From positions 1 through 7,022 of the forward strand of contig CAMCQL010000104.1 in assembly GCA_945877005.1 (NCBI GenBank): 7,022 nt of DNA, given 5' to 3'. This document shows positions 1 to 5,146 of this stretch, in pieces. The position numbers and the translations under genes are program-made. The first letter of the stretch is position 1, and every line of letters starts with the position of its first letter. Origin of the DNA: Chryseobacterium gleum. GTDB lineage: Bacteria > Bacteroidota > Bacteroidia > Flavobacteriales_D > Crocinitomicaceae. The notes below the pieces were generated by a model. It had not been told where the DNA came from, did not search any database, and saw only the letters and a program-made list of their open reading frames with translations.

Positions 1-831
1 GAAGCTCCACTTTTTGAAGCTTGGTTAAAAAGCGAAAAACATGGAAACATGTCGTATATGAGTAATCATTTCGACAAACGTCTAGACCCTAGAGAATTAG
101 TTCCAGGTGCTAAATCTGTCATTTCATTGTTATTCAATTATTCGACAACGAATCAACAAAAAGAGGATACTTATAAAGTTTCTAAGTATGCTTATGGAGA
201 AGACTATCATTTTGTAGTGAAGTCAAAATTAAAAGATTTAGTTACAGATTTAAAAACTAATATTGGAGATTTTGATTGCAGGGTATTTGTTGACTCAGCA
301 CCGGTAATGGATAAAGTATGGGCAAAGAAAAGTGGACTCGGTTGGATAGGAAAAAATTCAAATTTAATTCATCCAAAAGCTGGTTCCTTTTTCTTCATAG
401 CTGAAATTATTTGTGATTTAGAATTGAGTTACGATGGCCCAATAAAAGATTATTGTGGTACATGTACGCGATGCATTGATGCTTGTCCTACTGAAGCAAT
501 TACTCCCTATGTGGTTGATGGCTCTAAATGTATTTCCTATTTGACGATTGAATTAAAAGAACAAATTCCAAATAGCTTTAAAAATTCATTAAATGATTGG
601 ATATTTGGTTGTGATATTTGTATGGATGTGTGTCCTTGGAATCGTTTTGCTACTCCTCACAATGAACCTTTGTTTCAACCAAGTAAAACATTTTTAGACT
701 TGTCAAAAAGAGATTGGGAAGAATTGTCAGATGAAGCATTTAAGCAAATTTTTAAAAAAAGTCCTTTGATGCGAACAAAAAAGACAGGTTTGGATCGTAA
801 CATTAATTTTGTCAAGCCTTCTATTCAATAA
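1..831 (+). CDS. queG: Epoxyqueuosine reductase QueG, 5'-truncated by the window edge
   Basis: Cytoplasmic cobalamin- and iron-sulfur-dependent enzyme that reduces epoxyqueuosine to queuosine in the wobble position of certain tRNAs. The frame is open from base 1 (first visible residues EAPLFEAWLKS), so the ATG at 49 is internal; by comparison with E. coli QueG about 40 N-terminal residues lie outside the window. Visible signatures: KYAYGEDYHF; FVDSAPVMDK at about 289-318, whose Asp matches the family's proposed catalytic acid; GLGWIGKNS; and eight cysteines able to hold two 4Fe-4S clusters. These are C-x2-C-x2-C-x3-CP (CGTCTRCIDACP, from about 454), the Cys of KCISYLTIE (about 529), and GCDICMDVCPWN (about 607-642). 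The protein stops soon after the conserved GLDRNINF segment, so it lacks the HEAT-like C-terminal extension of the longer E. coli protein, as expected for short family members. It has no evident functional link to the genes that follow. Confidence 0.96.
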   Translation, partial: EAPLFEAWLKSEKHGNMSYMSNHFDKRLDPRELVPGAKSVISLLFNYSTTNQQKEDTYKVSKYAYGEDYHFVVKSKLKDLVTDLKTNIGDFDCRVFVDSAPVMDKVWAKKSGLGWIGKNSNLIHPKAGSFFFIAEIICDLELSYDGPIKDYCGTCTRCIDACPTEAITPYVVDGSKCISYLTIELKEQIPNSFKNSLNDWIFGCDICMDVCPWNRFATPHNEPLFQPSKTFLDLSKRDWEELSDEAFKQIFKKSPLMRTKKTGLDRNINFVKPSIQ

Positions 832-846
832 TTAAATGAAATATAT

Positions 847-854
847 TACATTTG
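847..854 (+). promoter_or_regulatory. Bacteroidota -7 promoter box for the SH3-carboxypeptidase unit
   Basis: TACATTTG is a perfect match to the TAnnTTTG -7 element used by the Bacteroidota housekeeping sigma factor. It lies in the 44-base gap after queG, 21 bases before the ATG at 876. Transcription would start near 861, leaving a leader of roughly 15 bases. No good -33 TTG element is visible at the usual distance, so this call rests on the -7 box and its position alone. Confidence 0.5.
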
Positions 855-875
855 TTCCTATTAAAATTTAGTGTT

Positions 876-1382
876 ATGAAATTAATTTATTATTCCACAG
901 CATTCTTTGTTGTTTTTTTATTTTCTAGTTTTCAATATTTAACATCGAGTCATACCAGCTTTCTCCCTCAATATAGTGAAGCAAAAATTACAGGATCTAA
1001 TGTAATTGTTAGAGCAAATCCTTCGACTTCGGCTGGGAAAAGAGGTTCTTTAAAGTTAAACCAAAGAGTTACGGTTTTAGACACTTATTTTCCTTCAGAC
1101 AATAGAAATGAGGCTATATTAAGGTATAAAACTGATTTTTATAATGAGTATTCAAGCAATTTTTCATTCAGTTTAAATTCTGGAAGAGCAGTAAAGGTTG
1201 TTGAATCATTGGGGGGTGATTCTTATAGAATTTCATTTGTTCAAGCAAATGGAGATAAAGGTTTTGCGAAAATAAGTGGTGATCGATTGGAATTCATTAA
1301 TGGAGAAAAATGGTATAGAATTGAGACAAGCACAGGTTTAACAGGTTGGGTTTTTGGAAAGTTTGTCCAAGAAATCTATTAA
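876..1382 (+). CDS. Secreted SH3-like domain protein, probably envelope-associated
   Basis: Predicted protein of 168 residues with a hydrophobic N-terminal signal or anchor segment (about residues 3-23). The mature part opens like a bacterial SH3 domain (ITGSNVIVRANPSTSAGKRG, about 38-57, then LNQRVTVLD) and closes like one (WYRIETSTGLTGWVFGKFV, about 146-164). Such domains often bind peptidoglycan or tether enzymes to it. Between the two halves lie about 75 residues, part of which (about 103-141, GRAVKVVESLGGDSYRISFV and onward to GDKGFAKISGDRL) itself reads like a second SH3-type barrel. The start is the ATG at 876; a longer frame from the TTG at 852 would begin inside the -7 box and is unlikely. 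The gene lies 19 bases before a D-Ala-D-Ala carboxypeptidase, so the two are probably co-transcribed and may act together on the cell wall. The exact role and ligand are unknown. Confidence 0.82.
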   Translation: MKLIYYSTAFFVVFLFSSFQYLTSSHTSFLPQYSEAKITGSNVIVRANPSTSAGKRGSLKLNQRVTVLDTYFPSDNRNEAILRYKTDFYNEYSSNFSFSLNSGRAVKVVESLGGDSYRISFVQANGDKGFAKISGDRLEFINGEKWYRIETSTGLTGWVFGKFVQEIY

Positions 1383-1401
1383 TACAATCAAGTTATTGAA
1401 A

Positions 1402-2199
1402 ATGAGTAAAAAATTCATTATTTCCGTTCCTGTAATCATTGTACTTGTGTTACTTAATGTGTATTGTATTCCTCCTACAGATGAAGTTGTGAAGCATAAA
1501 CCATTAACAAAGAAAGATACTGTCAATGTTGTTGACACCAAAGTTGACATAGACGCAAATCATCTTATCGGTAAATTCAATTATAGAAATGATTCTGGTT
1601 TTGAATTAGTTGAATCTGGATTATCTACTAAGACTACTTATCTGAGAAAAGAAGTTTATCATAAATTCAAAGAAATGCATGCTGCAGCAAAGAAAGATGG
1701 TATAAATTTGCAGATTGTTTCAGGAACAAGAAATTTTGAAGAACAAAAAGGGATATGGGAACGAAAATGGGAGTTAAATTTTAAAGCATTAAATGACAGT
1801 GTTAAAACTGCAAAAAAAATCCTGTTGTTTAGCTCAATGCCTTGTACATCAAGACATCACTGGGGTACAGATATGGATTTAAATAGTTTAAACAATAAAT
1901 ATTTTGAGTCTGGTCAAGGATTGAAAGAATACAAATGGTTACAAGAGAATGGTTCAAAATTTGGATTTTGTCAAGTTTACGATGATAAAGCGGTTACAAA
2001 ACGAAAAGGATATGAATTAGAGAAGTGGCATTGGTCGTATATGCCTGTTTCTTCTATGTTTTTGAAACAGTATAAAGAAAAGATAACATATTCAAAAATT
2101 AAAGGCTTTAAAGGTGATCATTTGGCTTCTAACGAACACATTAAAATGATTGATAATTTTGTCTTCGGAATCAACACAAAATGTTCGGATAGTCAATAA
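1402..2199 (+). CDS. Zinc D-Ala-D-Ala carboxypeptidase, peptidase M15B (VanY-like)
   Basis: Predicted 265-residue extracytoplasmic peptidase that would remove the terminal D-Ala from peptidoglycan stem peptides. An N-terminal hydrophobic segment (about 5-21) is followed by Cys22, but the residues before it (NVYC) make a poor lipobox, so membrane anchor or atypical lipoprotein cannot be decided. The catalytic domain shows the M15B signatures in order: SGTRNFEEQ (107-115), SRHHWGTDMDL (150-160, matching SxHxxGxxxD, with His152 and Asp159 as zinc ligands) and EKWHWSY (207-213, Glu207 as catalytic base and His210 as third zinc ligand). All expected catalytic residues are present, so it should be active. 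The start is the ATG at 1402, preceded by an A-rich stretch; a longer frame from TTG 1354 would overlap the upstream gene and spoil the signal segment. It follows the SH3 gene by 19 bases and precedes the SpmA-SpmB fusion. Endopeptidase activity is an alternative within M15. Confidence 0.92.
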   Translation: MSKKFIISVPVIIVLVLLNVYCIPPTDEVVKHKPLTKKDTVNVVDTKVDIDANHLIGKFNYRNDSGFELVESGLSTKTTYLRKEVYHKFKEMHAAAKKDGINLQIVSGTRNFEEQKGIWERKWELNFKALNDSVKTAKKILLFSSMPCTSRHHWGTDMDLNSLNNKYFESGQGLKEYKWLQENGSKFGFCQVYDDKAVTKRKGYELEKWHWSYMPVSSMFLKQYKEKITYSKIKGFKGDHLASNEHIKMIDNFVFGINTKCSDSQ

Positions 2200-2246
2200 T
2201 CCAAAGGTTAATAATTCGATAAATTCAATACAATTAGTTATTTTGT

Positions 2247-2254
2247 TAATTTCG
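2247..2254 (+). promoter_or_regulatory. Possible weak -7 box upstream of the SpmAB gene
   Basis: The 93-base gap 2200-2292 contains TAATTTCG, which matches five of the six fixed positions of TAnnTTTG. It is 38 bases before the ATG at 2293, farther than the two perfect boxes in this window, and no TTG element is seen at the usual -33 distance. A TTTTG at 2241-2245 followed by AATTTTCG at 2261-2268 is a weaker alternative. The gene may instead be read through from the carboxypeptidase; no clear terminator separates them. Confidence 0.22.
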
Positions 2255-2292
2255 TTTTCGAATTTTCGATTTAAGTAAACTAAGCGAACAAA

Positions 2293-3525
2293 ATGCTTCT
2301 AAACAGAATTTGGATTTTATTATTTGTCATATCTATGGCAATGGCATGCGGTAAAGCCTTTATATTCCATGATTTAAACATCTTTAAAGTAATAGTTGAG
2401 GGTTTATTTGAAACAGTAAAGGGTGGTTTCGAAATGGTTATTTCCTTAACAGGCGCTTTGTGTTTATGGATGGGAATGATGAATATTGGAGAGAAAGCGG
2501 GTATTGTAAATATTTTATCAAAACTTGTTTCCCCATTATTCTCTCGTTTATTTCCGGAGATTCCAAAAGGTCATCCAGCAGCAGGAGCTATTATGTTAAA
2601 CTATAGTGCTAATATGTTGGGATTGGACAATGCAGCGACTCCGATTGGCTTGAAAGCAATGAAATTTCTTCAGGAGTTAAATCCTTCAAAAGACACTGCG
2701 AGTAATGCACAAATAATGTTTTTGGTACTGAACACTTCGGGTTTAACAATTATACCGGTCAGTATTATTGCTTACAGAAGTTCAAGTGGATCTGTAAATC
2801 CTACAGATGTTTTTATGCCAATTTTATTTGCTACATATTGTAGCACTATTACTGGGTTGATTTTGGTTTCAATTAAGCAAAAATTAAATTTATTTAATCC
2901 AGTAGTTTTTGCTTATATCGGAGGAATGAGTGCATTAATCTTTGGATTATTAACTTGGTGTATTTATCATCCTGAATCAATAACGACAGTTTCAGATTTT
3001 GTTGGAAATTTTGTTTTATTTGGAACAATAGTTTCGTTTATTGTTTTAGGAGCAATTCGGAAAGTAAATATTTATGAGTCTTTTGTAGAAGGTGCAAAAG
3101 GTGGGTTTGAAATTGCGATTGGTATTTTACCTTTTGTTATTGCAATTTTAGCAGCTGTATCTGTATTTAGATCATCTGGAGCAATGCAGGCTTTATTTGA
3201 TGGAATTGGTTATGTATTGACTGCTTTAGGTGTAACATCATTGGCTTTTATTGACGCATTACCGGTTGCTTTTATGAAACCATTTAGTGGACCAGGTGCA
3301 AGAGCAATGATGTTAGAAGTATTTCAATCCAAAGGTGTAGATTCATTTGCAGGAAAATTAGCATCAACATTTCAAGGCTGTACAGATACTACCTTTTATA
3401 TACTAGCTGTTTATTTTGGTTCAGTGGGTATTACTCGAATTCGATACGCAGCAAAATTAGGTTTAGCAGCTGATTTTGTTGGAATTATGGCTTCAATTTT
3501 TCTTGCTTATTTGTTTTATAAATAA
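2293..3525 (+). CDS. Fused SpmA-SpmB integral membrane protein (two Gate/nucleoside-recognition domains)
   Basis: Predicted 410-residue polytopic membrane protein in which SpmA-like and SpmB-like halves, separate genes in Bacillus and relatives, are joined. The SpmA half (about 1-200) carries the characteristic run from MLNYSANMLG to LDNAATPIGLKAM (101-123). The SpmB half (about 235-410) carries DALPVAFMKPFSGPGARAMM (321-340), QGCTDTTFYILAVYFGSVGI (361-380) and RYAAKLGLAADF. Each half has its own KGGFE segment at the start of a hydrophobic stretch (43-47 and 269-273), showing the duplicated Gate-domain layout. In B. subtilis SpmA and SpmB are needed for spore core dehydration and are encoded with the D-Ala-D-Ala carboxypeptidase DacB; the transported substrate is not known. 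This organism shows no sign of sporulating, so a general envelope or transport role is inferred, not shown. The ATG at 2293 follows an A-rich stretch (gaacaaa) and directly begins a membrane segment. Confidence 0.9.
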   Translation: MLLNRIWILLFVISMAMACGKAFIFHDLNIFKVIVEGLFETVKGGFEMVISLTGALCLWMGMMNIGEKAGIVNILSKLVSPLFSRLFPEIPKGHPAAGAIMLNYSANMLGLDNAATPIGLKAMKFLQELNPSKDTASNAQIMFLVLNTSGLTIIPVSIIAYRSSSGSVNPTDVFMPILFATYCSTITGLILVSIKQKLNLFNPVVFAYIGGMSALIFGLLTWCIYHPESITTVSDFVGNFVLFGTIVSFIVLGAIRKVNIYESFVEGAKGGFEIAIGILPFVIAILAAVSVFRSSGAMQALFDGIGYVLTALGVTSLAFIDALPVAFMKPFSGPGARAMMLEVFQSKGVDSFAGKLASTFQGCTDTTFYILAVYFGSVGITRIRYAAKLGLAADFVGIMASIFLAYLFYK

Positions 3526-3572
3526 TTATTTGTAAGTTAGTTTGTGTCAAAAAAATAAATGTTTTCAGAAAT

Positions 3573-3582
3573 TCAAATTTGA
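3573..3582 (+). repeat. 10-base perfect palindrome just upstream of a promoter box
   Basis: TCAAATTTGA equals its own reverse complement and ends 14 bases before the -7 box at 3597. It contains TTTG (3578-3581), which could serve as a -33 element with a short 15-base spacer. It might be an operator half or chance in AT-rich DNA. Confidence 0.3.
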
Positions 3583-3596
3583 GCTGTTTTAACCAT

Positions 3597-3604
3597 TATT
3601 TTTG
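3597..3604 (+). promoter_or_regulatory. Bacteroidota -7 promoter box for DUF4271-hemD-PBP1A
   Basis: TATTTTTG is a perfect TAnnTTTG -7 element. TTTG at 3578-3581 could be the -33 element, though the 15-base spacer is shorter than usual. The box lies 20 bases before the ATG at 3625, almost the same distance as at the SH3 gene. Its last base is the G of the GTG at 3604, which argues against that GTG being the start codon. No other clear signal is seen in the 99-base gap 3526-3624. Confidence 0.5.
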
Positions 3605-3624
3605 TGGATAAAAGCACATCAACC

Positions 3625-4320
3625 ATGGCTTCAAATTCTTTTCAAATAATTGGGCAAGAACTGCAGACTACAAACATTCAACTTGGTTGGAAACAAGTGA
3701 ATATGTATAATCAGTTAAGTATTTTTTTGATAGGTTCTTTTTTATTATTAACGATTGCTAAATTAAGTTCTCCAAATTTAAAGTTGAATTTAATTTATGG
3801 AGTGCTTAAAAATAAAGGCATTACAAAAATTACTCGCGAAGAATTTCCAATATCTATACTGACTAATAGTTGTTTGATTATTAATTTTATTTTGGTAAGT
3901 GAGGTTTCTGCGTATATCTATTTCAAAAGCATCTCACTTGAAAGCAATTTTTCTTTCTTATTATTTTCTTTCCCTTTAATCATAATCATTCAACCACTTT
4001 TAACTTCCTATTTTATTGAATTACTAACAGGTGAATCAGGGCTACTCTTGGAGGTTCGTTTAAATAGTTGGTTATTTCTTAAAATATCAAGTATTTTCAT
4101 CACAATAAATTTGGTTTTTTGGGTATTTAATCCAAACCACGAAATAATATATAGCACAATTTTAATTTACATTTATGGCTTAATTTATAGTATAAGATTG
4201 ATACAAGGGTTAACTTTTGCTATTTCAAAAGGCATATCGTTGTATTATATTATTTTGTATTTTTGCACGTTTGAATTATTACCATTTGCTATTGTGTTTA
4301 GTGGTATAAGTAACAGATAG
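3625..4320 (+). CDS. DUF4271-family integral membrane protein
   Basis: Predicted 231-residue protein of unknown function, recognised as a DUF4271 member from its topology, its C-terminal segment (YYIILYFCTFELLPFAI, about 207-223) and its position directly before hemD, a layout I recall from other Bacteroidota. It has about six hydrophobic segments (roughly 31-46, 76-95, 108-136, 152-168, 173-195 and 205-226) joined by short loops, with a soluble basic stretch around 58-73. No catalytic or metal-binding motif stands out. The ATG at 3625 is preferred: a GTG start at 3604 would add seven residues but coincides with the end of the -7 promoter box. The gap to hemD is only 27 bases, so co-transcription is likely. 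A role near heme synthesis, as transport or scaffold, is a guess based on that linkage alone. Confidence 0.8.
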   Translation: MASNSFQIIGQELQTTNIQLGWKQVNMYNQLSIFLIGSFLLLTIAKLSSPNLKLNLIYGVLKNKGITKITREEFPISILTNSCLIINFILVSEVSAYIYFKSISLESNFSFLLFSFPLIIIIQPLLTSYFIELLTGESGLLLEVRLNSWLFLKISSIFITINLVFWVFNPNHEIIYSTILIYIYGLIYSIRLIQGLTFAISKGISLYYIILYFCTFELLPFAIVFSGISNR

Positions 4321-4347
4321 ATTTTTAAATAACTAAACTATACTATT

Positions 4348-5103
4348 TTGAGCATCAAAACAATTTTGGTTTCTCAACCTAAACCTGAAGGAGATAAGTC
4401 TCCTTACTTTGATTTAGCGGATAAATATAAGCTAAAGATTGATTTTCGTCCATTCATTCACGTAGAAGGTATTGCAGCTCAAGAGTTTCGTGCACAAAGA
4501 GTGAATATTTCGGATTATACGGCTGTAATTATGACCTCTAAAAATGCTGTTGATCATTTTTTTAGAATAGCACAAGAAACTAGGTTTACCGTTCCAGATA
4601 CGATGAAATATTTTTGTATTTCTGAAGCCGTAGCACTTTACCTTCAAAAGTATGTTACCTACAGAAAACGAAAAATATTTTTTGGAAAACAAACAATTGA
4701 AGAGTTAGTTGAAACGATGCGTAAACATAAAACAGAAAAGTATTTATTGCCTTGTACCGATATTTTACGCGATAAAATTCCAGAAACCTTAGAGCAACAC
4801 AGTATCGATTTTACGAAAGCAATGCTTTATAGAACGGTTGCTTCTGACTTAAGTGATTTGGAAAATGTATACTATGATATGTTAGTTTTCTTTAGTCCAG
4901 GTGGGATTGAATCCTTATTTAAAAATTTCCCTGATTTCAAACAAAATAAAACAATCATTGCTGCGTTTGGTCCAACTACAGCAAGTGCTGTTTTAAAAAA
5001 TAATTTAAGATTAGATGTACATGCTCCACAACCTAATGCTCCGAGTATGACAGCGGCGATAGAGATATTTGTAAAAGAATCAATAAAGAAAAATAAGAAT
5101 TAG
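4348..5103 (+). CDS. hemD: Uroporphyrinogen-III synthase HemD
   Basis: Cytoplasmic enzyme that cyclises hydroxymethylbilane to uroporphyrinogen III with inversion of ring D, the branch-point step towards heme, siroheme and cobalamin. The predicted 251-residue protein has the usual family length and two-lobed layout: ILVSQPKPEG at the N-terminus, MTSKNAVDHFF (62-72), a linker, LYRTVAS with the conserved Tyr161, FFSPGGIESLF (181-191), AAFGPTTASAV (205-215) and APSMTAAI near the end. The start is taken as the TTG at 4348: the frame is closed by a TAA at 4330-4332, no ATG is available before residue 62, and starting there would delete the conserved first strand. ATT at 4345 is the only nearby alternative. 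It lies 27 bases after the DUF4271 gene and 43 bases before the PBP gene, probably in one transcript. Confidence 0.92.
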   Translation: MSIKTILVSQPKPEGDKSPYFDLADKYKLKIDFRPFIHVEGIAAQEFRAQRVNISDYTAVIMTSKNAVDHFFRIAQETRFTVPDTMKYFCISEAVALYLQKYVTYRKRKIFFGKQTIEELVETMRKHKTEKYLLPCTDILRDKIPETLEQHSIDFTKAMLYRTVASDLSDLENVYYDMLVFFSPGGIESLFKNFPDFKQNKTIIAAFGPTTASAVLKNNLRLDVHAPQPNAPSMTAAIEIFVKESIKKNKN

Positions 5104-5124
5104 TTAGCTATTAAATTCTAATTC
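5097..5124 (+). repeat. Weak inverted repeat at the hemD stop
   Basis: GAATTAG (5097-5103, including the hemD stop codon) and CTAATTC (5118-5124) are exact reverse complements separated by 14 bases. The stem has only two G-C pairs and no T-run follows, so it is a poor terminator. It may be an RNA processing or weak attenuating structure, or chance. Confidence 0.2.
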
Positions 5125-5146
5125 ATCTTAGAAATAACTTAAATCT

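Noticed and set aside
49..51. ATG at 49 as the start of queG
   Set aside because: The frame is open to base 1 and the residues before it match the family (EAWLKSEKHGNMSYM aligns with the corresponding E. coli segment).
852..875. TTG start giving the SH3 protein eight extra residues
   Set aside because: It begins inside the -7 promoter box, upstream of the expected transcription start; the ATG at 876 gives a better signal segment.
1354..1401. TTG start extending the carboxypeptidase upstream
   Set aside because: It would overlap the SH3 gene and put a polar stretch before the export segment; the ATG at 1402 is well placed.
1338..1550. Minus-strand open frame of 70 codons
   Set aside because: It overlaps the end of the SH3 gene and the start of the carboxypeptidase gene antisense, and shows no recognisable family.
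2200..2292. Intrinsic terminator or riboswitch between the carboxypeptidase and SpmAB genes
   Set aside because: Only short AT-only inverted repeats such as AATTA/TAATT are present; there is no GC stem with a T-run and no conserved RNA motif.
4432..4692. Minus-strand open frame of 86 codons
   Set aside because: It lies wholly antisense inside hemD, whose protein is clearly recognisable; no domain or promoter supports it.
5104..5146. Separate promoter for the PBP1A gene
   Set aside because: No TAnnTTTG-like box is found in the 43-base gap, so read-through from hemD is more likely.
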